Shown here in pieces: positions 1-7,888 of a DNA stretch of 12,106 nucleotides (its first letter is position 1; each line of letters opens with the position of its first letter). A program made the position numbers and the translations under genes. The notes beneath the pieces were generated by a model. It was not told where the DNA came from. It searched no databases and saw only the letters and a program-made list of their open reading frames with translations. The stretch comes from a bacterium (GTDB lineage: Bacteria; UBA9089). The DNA is taken from positions 1 through 12,106 of the forward strand of contig DNCN01000073.1 of the NCBI GenBank assembly GCA_003485015.1. The letters run 5' to 3'.

Positions 1-340
1 AAGTTCAGCTTACCACAGAGGCGCAGAGAAGAATCAAAGTAAGAAATAAAGATCCAATCCACAGATTACACAGATTTCACAGATTTAACGGAGAAATGAG
101 TGGTGACAAAGAAGGGAAGAGCAGAATAAAATTCGATCTTTAACTCGTCCCTCATCTTTGCTCTCTTCTCCCTGAGAATAATCTGTGTCATCTGTGAAAT
201 CTGTGGATAGATTTTCCTTCTCATCTGTAACAATCTGTGGATGGATTTTCCTAAGACAAGGACAAACGTTACTGTAAGTTCCTTTTCTAAAATCATTGTC
301 CGTGTCTCTGCGTTTCTGCGGTGAACTATTACGGCTACAG
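1..340. repeat. Imperfect inverted-repeat intergenic element
   Basis: This stretch has no credible gene and consists of nested repeats. The outer arms carry 'CCACAGAGGCGCAGAGA' near 13-29 and, on the other strand, the related 'CCGCAGAAACGCAGAGA' near 304-320. Both are preceded by GTTCA when read outward-in. The inner arms, 58-89 and 176-207, are reverse complements at about 26 of 32 positions and are made of repeated CACAGATT units. A minus-strand reading frame crosses it, but its protein is only translated repeat. From general knowledge, similar units are scattered between genes in many uncultured bacterial genomes. No function is evident, and a transcript could fold into a long hairpin. Confidence 0.75.
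198..252. repeat. Short direct repeat inside the inverted-repeat element
   Basis: Two 21-base copies, 'aatctgtggatagattttcct' at 198-218 and the same sequence with one change (ATAG to ATGG) at 232-252, lie 34 bases apart start to start in the right half of the element. They extend the CACAGATT theme on the opposite strand and suggest local duplication or slippage. Two copies with no further array do not make a CRISPR. Confidence 0.7.
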
Positions 341-427
341 AAAAGGGTAGTGAGTGGTGAGGAGAGATATCTCCAAAAGAAAGATGGAAGAGTTGATTGA
401 GGTTACCACTGAGAGGTTGGGAAGGAG
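341..427 (+). other. Leader between repeat and operon, with a small reading frame
   Basis: A reading frame opens after a TGA at 351-353 and runs to a TGA at 429-431, overlapping the ATG of the next gene in the ATGA arrangement used elsewhere in this cluster. It encodes about 25 residues, mostly charged, with an internal ATG at 384. It could be a short coupled leader peptide, the 3' remnant of an upstream gene cut off by the repeat element, or chance. AAGGAG at 422-427 lies directly against the 428 start codon, which is too close for an ideal ribosome-binding site. I see no convincing promoter. Confidence 0.25.
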
Positions 428-1591
428 ATGAAGGGGAAGGCCTTAAATGTGCTAATCCTTAAAAGATCGGGTACCTGCTTGGCCTGGGTTATCCGCCACT
501 GCATGAAGGCTTTTGGTCAGCTGGGGCATAGCTCAACGGTGCTCGATTTAGATCAGGTTAAAGAAGAAGTAGTCTTAAGGGAGAGAATCTTAAGGCTTAG
601 GCCAAATCTTGTCTTGGCCAACAACCATATGGGACTTAATTCTCAATTGTGTGAGGAGCTAAAAATACCCCATGCCTGCTGGTTAGAAGAGGACCCTTTC
701 TATTGGGTAAGAAAGAAGGATGTCTCTCCGTATAGAATACTCTTTGTTTATGATAAGGCTTACATTCCAAGATTAAAGGGTATGGGTTTTAAAGAAATTC
801 ACTTTCTGCCATTATCCACAGATCCAGAGCATTTTAAAGAGGTTTCCCTTTCTGAAGAAGAGATAAGAAGATATGGGTGTGAGCTGAGTTTTGCTGGTGG
901 TTCGTACTATAAGTCATTCGAGATCATTGAGGACCTTTTAGGGAAATGGGGAGAGCCGAAGATCCGTATGATATCTGATGAGACCATTAGATTTCAAAGC
1001 AATAATCTCTCTTTGCATATCTGGGATGTGATGGAGACCTTCCAGCATAAATACAAGTATCCGATTCCCTTTGCTGATGAAGAAGGGGCGATTATGTTTG
1101 GTAGGCTTCTTGCGGGAGCAGCAACCTCCCTGTATAGAGGAAGACTAATCAACAGCTTAAATGAATTTGACTTCCATCTCTATGGGGACGAAGGGTGGAA
1201 GAATCTACTAAGAGATGGAAGAATTAAATTTTACGGTTCCCTTCCTTATGAGGAACTACCAAGACTATTTACTGCCAGTAAGATCAACCTTAATCTTACT
1301 ACCACCCCAATAAAGACGAGTTTGACCCAAAGGCCCTTTGATGTCCTAGCCTGTGGTGGTTTTGTTCTCAGCGATTATCGGCAGGATATCCAGAGCCTCT
1401 TAGAGATTGATAAGGAGATAGTGTACTTCAGAGCCGAAGAAGAGCTTAAAGAGAAGATAGACTATTTCCTGAAGCATCCAAGAGAACGTCGGGAGATTGC
1501 TAAGAGGGGACAGAGGAGAGTACTGGGGGAACATACTTACAAGTACCGGATGGAGAGACTGGTCAGGGTTATGCGGGAGATATTTGGCTAG
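428..1591 (+). CDS. CgeB-like GT-B glycosyltransferase
   Basis: This 387-residue cytoplasmic protein resembles the CgeB/spore-maturation type of GT-B glycosyltransferases (an N-terminal DUF3880-like half followed by a Glyco_trans_1_2 domain). The N-terminal half starts with a beta-strand 'LNVLILKRSG' (6-15) and contains 'KIPHACWLEEDPFYW' (79-93). The C-terminal half carries 'FYGSLPYEELP' (268-278) and 'QRPFDVLACGGFVLSDYR' (301-318), the family's donor-site signature. There is no signal peptide or membrane segment. ATG 428 is the only sensible start because an in-frame stop lies at 410-412 and the first strand begins a few codons in. The Maf-type gene follows after 2 bases, so co-expression is likely. 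A full-length paralogue lies at 5441-6603. The donor sugar and acceptor cannot be read from the sequence. A role in flagellin or surface glycosylation is inferred from the neighbours. Confidence 0.85.
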   Translation: MKGKALNVLILKRSGTCLAWVIRHCMKAFGQLGHSSTVLDLDQVKEEVVLRERILRLRPNLVLANNHMGLNSQLCEELKIPHACWLEEDPFYWVRKKDVSPYRILFVYDKAYIPRLKGMGFKEIHFLPLSTDPEHFKEVSLSEEEIRRYGCELSFAGGSYYKSFEIIEDLLGKWGEPKIRMISDETIRFQSNNLSLHIWDVMETFQHKYKYPIPFADEEGAIMFGRLLAGAATSLYRGRLINSLNEFDFHLYGDEGWKNLLRDGRIKFYGSLPYEELPRLFTASKINLNLTTTPIKTSLTQRPFDVLACGGFVLSDYRQDIQSLLEIDKEIVYFRAEEELKEKIDYFLKHPRERREIAKRGQRRVLGEHTYKYRMERLVRVMREIFG

Positions 1592-1593
1592 AA

Positions 1594-3324
1594 ATGGCAA
1601 AGAAAGAACAGTTATTTAGAGACTATTACGCCGCCAATATTAGATTCTTAGATCCAGAATTGGTTGATAGGTTGAAATCTATTGAACCACACAGCTTAAC
1701 TTTAATGGGGACTGCATATGGGCCCTCCATCCTGATGAAAGGTTTACTCCTTCACAGTCTGGATGACCCCCGGGGTGAGGCCAGGGAGTTTATCTCGGGG
1801 TATCGCTTGGAACCAGGTACATTGACCATCGTTCTTGGGCTTGGACTAGGGTATCATATCTTTGAGCTCTATTCTCAGCTCGGTACCCGGGGCAAGATCG
1901 TGGTCATTGAAGAGAGTCTATCCATCTTCAAAATGGCCTTAGAGCTTCAGAATTTAATTACCATCCTCACGGCAAAGAATATAGAATTGATCGTAGGTCT
2001 TAATAAGGAGGAGGTAATTGGTCGGCTGAGAGTAACTATTGGTCTTGATAAGATAGGCCAAGTAAAGGTAATAGCCTACCCACCGAGCTTTCAACTAAGC
2101 CCCGAATATTATGGCTACCTAAGAAGGACTATCGAAGGAGGCCTTGAGGCAAGATTGGCCAATCTGACCACCCAGGCCCTTTATGGAGAGATGTGGCTGA
2201 GAAACATCCTCCTCAACCTTGCCCAGATAATCAATCATCCTCCGGTTGATGCCCTCTACGGTAAGTTCTCGGGCAAGCCGGCCATTATCATCTCTGCAGG
2301 CCCATCTCTGGATAAGAATATAAAATGTCTGAATATGGCCAAGGGAAGGGCCTTACTCATGAGTGTGGATACTGCTCTCAGACCCATGCTCTCAAAGGGT
2401 ATTAAACCTGATTTGATCGTCTCTGTCGACCCCCAGGAGGTGAAGTATGCCCATATAGAAGGGCTGAAGACAAAGGGAATGCATTTAGTGGCTGATGGAA
2501 TAGCCTCTTTCCTCGTTTTCGCCAGTTTTGAAGGTAAGAAATTGATCGCTGGCCATGGACATCCACTTATGAATTGGATTTACTCCTATCTTGAGTTTGG
2601 TGAGTTAAAGACTGAACCATTAAGGACAGGCGGATCAGTAGCCACGGCGGCCTTTGATCTGGCCAGAAAGATCGGCACAGATCCAATCATCCTTGTCGGT
2701 CAGGATCTCTCATTCCCCATCATCGACCAGTTCCACGCTGGGGACGTAGCCTTTTTAGGTGAAAGACACGATAAGCTCAACAAATCTAATGCCTTTTTAA
2801 CGAAAGATATCTTTGGGAGGGATGTTTTTACAACCAGAAGGCTCGTTAGTTGTCAGAGATGGTTTGAAGAGGAGGTAAGACATACTCAGGCGAAGTGCAT
2901 CAATGCTACCGAAGGGGGAATCCTCAAGCAGGGTTTTATCCAGATGGATCTGGATGAGGCGATCAGGACGTATTGTAAGGTAGAGATTGATATAGAGGGC
3001 TTCTTAAGCCAGGCTCAAGACTACTACCCAAGGGTAGATCGAGTGGGTCTGCGAAGGGGAATGGAGGACATGAGAGATGAGCTCATATTCCTTCGGGGTC
3101 TCTGCCAGGAGGCCATTGAAGCAATTGACTCTGGGGACAATAAGTTGGACAGGATCAACAGAGAGATCAATGATTTAGGGGTTACCCGCCTGATCAAGGA
3201 GACCATCGAAGGAATCCTTTGGCAATCATCTAAAGATACTAATATTAAATCTTTCTACAAACAAGTAAGTGAGATGAGTAATAGAATGGAAAGGTTGGTT
3301 GAGGAGGTGGTCCGGGAATTGTAG
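1594..3324 (+). CDS. Maf/DUF115-family motility accessory factor
   Basis: This 576-residue protein has the two-part layout of flagellin-glycosylating Maf proteins. The N-terminal part contains a Rossmann-like strand and turn 'IVLGLGLGYHIFELY' (79-93). The central MptE-like/DUF115 domain carries 'IISAGPSLDKNI' (232-243), 'LIVSVDPQE' (274-282), 'TGGSVATAAFDLARKIG' (346-361 region) and 'VGQDLSFP' (368-375), followed by a helical C-terminus. Known Maf proteins are needed to attach nonulosonic acids to flagellin; DUF115 proteins outside flagellar clusters are less well understood. It is cytoplasmic, with no signal peptide. The ATG lies 2 bases after the preceding stop, so the genes are tightly coupled. 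The reading frame is intact. The family call is strong, but flagellin as the substrate is inferred because no flagellin gene lies in the window. Confidence 0.85.
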   Translation: MAKKEQLFRDYYAANIRFLDPELVDRLKSIEPHSLTLMGTAYGPSILMKGLLLHSLDDPRGEAREFISGYRLEPGTLTIVLGLGLGYHIFELYSQLGTRGKIVVIEESLSIFKMALELQNLITILTAKNIELIVGLNKEEVIGRLRVTIGLDKIGQVKVIAYPPSFQLSPEYYGYLRRTIEGGLEARLANLTTQALYGEMWLRNILLNLAQIINHPPVDALYGKFSGKPAIIISAGPSLDKNIKCLNMAKGRALLMSVDTALRPMLSKGIKPDLIVSVDPQEVKYAHIEGLKTKGMHLVADGIASFLVFASFEGKKLIAGHGHPLMNWIYSYLEFGELKTEPLRTGGSVATAAFDLARKIGTDPIILVGQDLSFPIIDQFHAGDVAFLGERHDKLNKSNAFLTKDIFGRDVFTTRRLVSCQRWFEEEVRHTQAKCINATEGGILKQGFIQMDLDEAIRTYCKVEIDIEGFLSQAQDYYPRVDRVGLRRGMEDMRDELIFLRGLCQEAIEAIDSGDNKLDRINREINDLGVTRLIKETIEGILWQSSKDTNIKSFYKQVSEMSNRMERLVEEVVREL

Positions 3325-3363
3325 ATGGCAATATTTGAAAGAGAGTAGGGGTATAAATATTGA

Positions 3364-3576
3364 ATGGGAAAGGTTAAAGAACTGCGTAGACTTGAATATT
3401 TACTCAAAAAGCAGAAGAAGCTATTAAACAAAGGTAACTCTATGGAATTTCAGGAAATTTCAGAGCTGATTGAGCTAAAACGGCGATGTAAAGTAAAGAT
3501 TAGCGAAAAAGAGCTGATTTTTTCTATAATTGAGCAGATTCTCGCTGGAGAAAAGAAAGATAAACCCGAGTTATAA
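3364..3576 (+). CDS. Small helical, lysine-rich protein (possibly FliT/FlgN-like)
   Basis: This 70-residue protein lies between the Maf-type and GT9 genes. It is rich in Lys, Glu, Leu and Ile and predicted by eye to form two or three amphipathic helices: 'ELRRLEYLLKKQKKLL' (6-21), a second around 27-42 and a third around 48-62. It has no Cys pair, signal peptide or membrane segment. Its stop codon overlaps the next start as TAATG, which supports it being translated and coupled to the glycosyltransferase. I do not recognise the family from sequence. Size, helical content and the Maf neighbour resemble FliT/FlgN-type flagellar export chaperones, which bind late flagellar proteins, but that is a weak inference. 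It could also be a partner subunit of an adjacent glycosyltransferase. Confidence 0.65.
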   Translation: MGKVKELRRLEYLLKKQKKLLNKGNSMEFQEISELIELKRRCKVKISEKELIFSIIEQILAGEKKDKPEL

Positions 3577-4667
3577 TGAAACCAGATTCGAAGGTTTTAA
3601 TCATTTCGACCCACGATATAGCTGATGTGCTGACTGCGACTCCGGCTATAATTGGCTTAAGAGAGAAATATCCGTTTAGTTATTTAGCATTTTTGGTGAA
3701 TGATAGATGTGCCCAAGTAGTTACAAACAACCCTAGACTTGATGATGTATTTATCATTAAGACCACTCAATACCAGGATGAACTTTTACAAGGAGTACGA
3801 GAGGTTGGAGATGTCTTTCGAGAAATAGAGGAGCTTGTTTCTAATCTACAAAGGATAGAATTTGATCTGGTCATTAATTTTTCGATATGGAACACTGCTG
3901 GAATAATCACTTACCTGATAAAACCTCAAGCTTTTAAAGGTTTTATGATTGATGAGTATTGGCAGTATTCCTTTTCGGACGATTGGTGGAGGGAATATCT
4001 CTATATCCTTCTTACCCAGCCCTATCAGCTTCATAAGACTGGATTGAGTGTGGTTGATAGACATTTGAGATTGGCTAATATCGAGCTGACGGAAAAGAGA
4101 CTGGAGATATACATAGGTGAGGAAGAAAGGGAATTTGCAAGAAGGTTTTTTAGGTCCCACCAAATAAAAGAGATGGATGTAGTAATCGGTCTCAATCCAG
4201 GCAGTGACTGGTATACCAAAAAATGGCCAAAGGAGAGATATGCTAAAATAGGAACCCAGCTATCTCAAAAGTATAACGCGGGAATTATAGTCTTCGGTGG
4301 ACCAGGAGATATTAGATTGGTTGATGAAATCTGTAAATTGATAGGGTTACGATCTATAAATATGGCAGACAAGACTACACTGAAAGAGTTGGCTGCCCTA
4401 ATCCAGAGATGCAATCTCTTTGTTACTAATGATACTGGTCCAATGCAGGTTGCTGCGGCAGTAAACGTGCCAATTATAGGAATCTATGGTCCAACCTCTT
4501 CTGTCAATCGTCCTCCCTATGGTGCCAAAAGGAAGATTTTGTTGCAGGCTGAGGTAGAGTGCGGGCCATGTTTTAAACGGTATGTTAAGGATTGCAAAGA
4601 GAAGACATGTATGTATACTATTTCAGTAGAAAGGGTCTTAAAAGCGGCGGAGGAGATTTTAGAATAG
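3576..4667 (+). CDS. Glycosyltransferase family 9 (heptosyltransferase-like)
   Basis: This 363-residue protein matches GT9, the ADP-heptose:LPS heptosyltransferase family, in length and motif order. The N-terminal domain opens with 'ADVLTATPAIIGLREKYP' (16-33), the usual acceptor-side motif, with Ala where many members have Gly before Asp. The C-terminal donor domain has 'GLNPGSDWYTKKWP' (205-218), 'VFGGPGD' (239-245) and 'NDTGPMQVAAA' (285-295). A late Cys pattern (C329, C332, C340, C345) is shared by many GT9 members. The enzyme is cytoplasmic or peripherally membrane-bound and adds a sugar, classically heptose, to a growing glycan. No heptose biosynthesis genes are visible here, so the donor is unknown. 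The start is fixed by the TAATG overlap with the upstream small gene. This is the last undamaged gene before the frameshifted region. Confidence 0.88.
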   Translation: MKPDSKVLIISTHDIADVLTATPAIIGLREKYPFSYLAFLVNDRCAQVVTNNPRLDDVFIIKTTQYQDELLQGVREVGDVFREIEELVSNLQRIEFDLVINFSIWNTAGIITYLIKPQAFKGFMIDEYWQYSFSDDWWREYLYILLTQPYQLHKTGLSVVDRHLRLANIELTEKRLEIYIGEEEREFARRFFRSHQIKEMDVVIGLNPGSDWYTKKWPKERYAKIGTQLSQKYNAGIIVFGGPGDIRLVDEICKLIGLRSINMADKTTLKELAALIQRCNLFVTNDTGPMQVAAAVNVPIIGIYGPTSSVNRPPYGAKRKILLQAEVECGPCFKRYVKDCKEKTCMYTISVERVLKAAEEILE

Positions 4668-4681
4668 ATGATGAATCCATT

Positions 4682-5444
4682 ATGGGGTTAAGGTTGATCG
4701 GTATAAGTAAGTATAAGTATAAGATAGAAGCAGTAAAGATTTTACTCAAGAATTTAAGGCGGACAGAGGGGGGCCTGTTGTAATTATCAGCCGATACCGT
4801 TTATAGAATTTATTGATCTACAAACTGATGAAGAGGTGAAAGAGAGATGTACTAAAAGACTAAGAATTATCCTATCGAATCTACCTTCTAATTTAAAGGG
4901 CCTGAATGTGCTGGATCTTGGTTGTAATGTAGGATACTTCTGTTTTGAACTTGCCAAGCGGGGAGCTAAAGTTACAGGGATAGAAGAGAGACCTGATTTG
5001 ATAGTCATAGCTCGAAAGGTCAATGAGATATACGACTTAGATATCAAGTTTATACTTGCAACCCTTTCTAGTGATTCGATATCCGATCTGGATCAAAGAT
5101 ATGATGTGGTAATATATCTCAGTTTACACCACCATATCATCAAGACACAAGGCCTAGAAGAGAGTAGAAAGATTCTGAATAATTTGTCAAGGATTGGCCA
5201 GACGATGTTCTTTGAGATGGGCCAGACCAATGAAGGGAAGAATTTTTCTCTGGATTGGGCGACCAGAATTCCAGATATGGGGGATAGACCCAAAGAGTGG
5301 ATGAGAGAGGAGGTACTGATCCATTCGGAATTCAATTCTGTAGTAGTGTGCGGAGCAACCAAAAGCCATGGGGTGGATAGGTTTCTGTTTAAGTGCGAAA
5401 GAAGCCGTTTAAAGCAGAAATTGATCCAGGTGGTTCAAAAATGA
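4682..5444 (+). CDS. SAM-dependent methyltransferase, frameshifted near the N-terminus
   Basis: The uninterrupted part (GTG 4836 to TGA 5444, 202 codons) is a class I methyltransferase with motif I 'VLDLGCNVGYF', followed by 'VTGIEERPD' and 'YDVVIYLSLHHH'. The true N-terminus probably lies further upstream. In the same frame, 'YQPIPFIEFIDLQTDEEVKE' is readable before the GTG without a stop, and a second frame from ATG 4682 supplies a basic helical stretch ending 'KILLKNLRRTEG'. The two join if one G is removed from the six-G run at 4768-4773. The product would methylate a sugar or another small acceptor, but the substrate is not readable. The stop overlaps the next start as ATGA. The methyltransferase call is firm. 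The upstream extension is inference, and 4836-5444 is the conservative interval. Confidence 0.75.
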
Positions 5445-6603
5445 AGATATTGACATTTAAGATCTACACAGGAATGACTTCCTTTATTCTTTCAGACTGT
5501 ATGGAGACCTTTAGGGAAATTGGGCATACAGTAGAGACTCTTGTTCTACCTGAATCTGGGGTGGTTTCGAAGAGAGATTTTATTCAAGAGCTTGCCAGTA
5601 TTAATCCAGATTTTTTATCTTTACTGTCAATCACCTTGGGATTGCGGGACCACTATATACGTCGATGAAGATTCCATGTGCCTCTTGGCTTGTCGACATT
5701 CCAACTTATTGGATTGAAAGGGAGAGTATATTTCCTTATTGTTGTGCCTTTGTTTGGGATAGGAGCTTTCTTGATGATCTTAAAAGGCTTGGTTTTGAAC
5801 ATGCTCATCTTTTGTGCCTATGCACCAATCCTCGAATCTTTCGAGAGATTAGTCTATCCCAGGATGAAAGCACAAGATTTAGTTGTGATGTTAGCTTTGT
5901 GGGCAATTTTTTCTATCGTTTTTATCAAGAATGTTATCTGGACAAAAAGAGTGATCCAAGGATTCAGGCCATCATCGATGAGGTCATTGAGCTTAAAAAT
6001 AGAGATATCTTTCAGGATATCCCAGATTTGTTGAACCAAGTGGAACAGAAATGGAAGTATTCTCTCATCTTTCAGAATCCAGAAGAGAAGAGATACTTTG
6101 TGATGAGCCTAGAGTGTGCCAGGGTAGCATGCTACCGGAAACAGATAATTGAAAGCCTTAAAGGAATGAGATTACATTTACATATATGTGGCAATGAAGA
6201 GGAGTGTAAAATGATCCTTGGCGAGGATGGATCTTTTGAGTATTTAGGAAGGCTCAATTATCATCAGGATTTACCGAAGTTATATAATACCACCAAGGTA
6301 AACCTAGCGATAAATACTTCCCAGAAGACAGGTATAAACCAAAGGGTGCTTGATGTTTCAGCTTGTGGTTCCTTTATCTTGACCGATTACAGAGAAGATC
6401 AAGATATACTCTTTGCCTCTGGTGAGATTGTGGATTATAAAGATGCTGATGACCTCCGGGGCAAGATAGAATATTTTTTGAATCATCCTGAAGAAAGAAT
6501 GGAGATTACCCGAGTTATTCAGAAGAAGGTCTTAGCCGAACATACCTATAGACACCAGATGGAGGAAGTGATTGGGAAGATGTCTCAAATCTTCAACCTT
6601 TAA
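5441..6603 (+). CDS. Second CgeB-like glycosyltransferase, split by a frameshift
   Basis: Two reading frames make up one protein. Codons from ATG 5441 give 75 residues of the N-terminal domain, ending at TGA 5666-5668. The frame from 5665 gives 312 residues starting 'KIPCASWLVDIPTYW' after its Met, which aligns with 'KIPHACWLEEDPFYW' of the paralogue at 428-1591. Adding one base near 5664 (CGATGA to CGAATGA) restores a continuous protein of the paralogue's length, 387 residues. The C-terminal donor-site motif 'NQRVLDVSACGSFILTDYR' and the family ending 'AEHTYRHQMEEVIGKM' are present. The start overlaps the methyltransferase stop as ATGA. It probably transfers a different sugar from its paralogue. 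The ATGA at the break could look like two coupled genes, but it falls inside a conserved domain. Confidence 0.8.
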
Positions 6604-6606
6604 TTC

Positions 6607-6647
6607 CTTACTTCAATCTTTTCTCTAAGGAAGAGTGAAGAGGTAAG
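6607..6647 (+). other. Hairpin in the gap between glycosyltransferase and C-methyltransferase
   Basis: CTTCAATCTT at 6611-6620 can pair with AAGAGTGAAG at 6631-6640 (one mismatch, 10-base loop). CTTA at 6607-6610 can extend it with TAAG at 6644-6647 across a 3-base bulge. There is no T-run after it, so it is not a standard intrinsic terminator. It occupies one of the longer gaps inside the cluster and could attenuate, or set an mRNA processing boundary. Chance is possible. Confidence 0.3.
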
Positions 6648-6675
6648 TGGGTAAGTTCAGAAAAGGAAGGCAAAG

Positions 6676-7888
6676 ATGAAAGATTGTTTAATCTGTGAGA
6701 CACCCATTGAACAATTTATCTCTTTTGGAAATATGCCTCTTGCTAATGGGTTTCTAGATCAGAGCCAATTTAATAAAGAATATTTCTTTGAACTTGCAGT
6801 TGGAGTTCTGTCCGAATTGCCATATGGTCCAATTGATGCGGCAACCAGATCGTGAAATGATGTTCAATGAGAACTACCCATTCTTCTCTGGAACATCTTC
6901 CCAGATGGCCCTGCATTTCCAAGAATTTGCAGAACATGTTATAAATGATTACCTCTCTTCTCAAAATCCTTTCGTGGTAGAGATTGGCAGCAATGATGGT
7001 ATTATGCTCAGGCATTTCGTCCAGATAGGTATTCGTCATCTTGGCATTGAACCATCAGCCAATGTTGCTCAGGTGGCTATCGATAATGGGGTAAATACGT
7101 TATGCAGTTTCTTTGGCAAGGACTGTGCTTATAAGATTGTCCAAGAATATGGCCAGGCGGATGCATTCTTAGGAGCCAATGTCATGTGTCACATTCCTTA
7201 TCTCCACTCTGTTGGAGAGGGAATAAAGATACTTCTCAAGCCAAATGGGATCGTTATCTTTGAGGATCCATATCTCGGCGATATCATTGAGAAGGCCACA
7301 TATGATCAAATATATGAGGAGCACGTCTTCTTTTCTGTTTCCTCAATAAGATATCTCTTTGAAATGTATGGTATGGAGATGGTTGATATTGAGTCTCAAG
7401 AGGCGCATGGCGGATCGATGAGATATGTGATTGCTTACAAAGGGGTTCGACCTATTTCGTACAGGGTGTTCAAGCAACTAGAAAAAGAGTTGGGGTTGGA
7501 TAGACTAGAGACATATAAAAGATTTCGTGAGAATTGTGAACTCTTTCGTGATACCTTAATGACTCTTTTGAACAGTATAAGAGAGCAAGGAAAGAGGATC
7601 GTGGGTTATGCAGCCACATCCAAGAGCACAACCCTCATAAACTATTGCGGTATCACTACAGATCACATCGAATTTATCAGCGATACCACTCCGATAAAAC
7701 AAGGGAAGTTCAGTCCAGGCACCCATATTCCGATTCGTCCTCATGAGGAGTTTATGGCTAACTACCCTGATTATGCCCTCCTCTTTGCCTATAACCATAA
7801 AGAGGAGATTATGGCCAAAGAGCAGAAGTTTATGGAATCCGGTGGCAAGTGGATTGTCTATGTACCCAAGGTAGAGGTCTTAGAATGA
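6676..7888 (+). CDS. Zinc-binding sugar C-methyltransferase, frameshifted
   Basis: The gene resembles NDP-sugar C-methyltransferases of the TylC3/NovU/EvaC type: Methyltransf_13 zinc domain, SAM domain, Methyltransf_14 C-terminal domain. From ATG 6676 the first frame encodes 'MKDCLICE' and 'NMPLANGF', the first zinc-ligand pair and the family's typical follow-on. The second frame, readable from 6788, begins 'LQLEFCPNCHMVQLM', the second Cys pair. One extra T in 6783-6789 explains the break, and the repaired protein is about 404 residues, normal for the family. Downstream are 'VVEIGSNDG' (SAM motif I), 'IYEEHVFFS' and 'GYAATSKSTTLINYCG' plus 'FSPGTHIPI' of the C-terminal domain. The family adds a methyl to a keto-deoxysugar carbon, usually C3. 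GGAAGG at 6665-6670 is a good ribosome-binding site for 6676. The stop overlaps the next start as ATGA. Confidence 0.85.

Noticed and set aside
58..252. CRISPR-like array from the CACAGATT units
   Set aside because: The units are short, imperfect, partly adjacent and in both orientations, with no regular unique spacers and no cas genes nearby.
66..296. Minus-strand 76-residue reading frame
   Set aside because: It lies entirely inside the inverted-repeat element and its protein is translated repeat units with no domain or ribosome-binding context.
3846..4219. Two minus-strand frames opposite the GT9 gene
   Set aside because: They are antisense shadows of a well-supported gene and carry no recognisable domain.
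4592..4783. Independent 63-residue gene after the GT9 enzyme
   Set aside because: Its first third overlaps the GT9 coding region and the rest reads better as the frameshifted N-terminus of the next methyltransferase.
5660..5670. Two genuine coupled genes or a programmed frameshift at the ATGA
   Set aside because: The split falls within a conserved domain that is continuous in the paralogue, no slippery heptamer is visible, and many similar breaks occur nearby.
5678..6034. Hydrophobic 118-residue plus-strand frame suggesting a membrane protein
   Set aside because: It is an alternative frame inside the second CgeB-like gene, which has clear family motifs across the same bases.
6607..6647. Intrinsic terminator in the cluster gap
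   Set aside because: The hairpin has no following T-run, so it is recorded only as a structure of unknown role.
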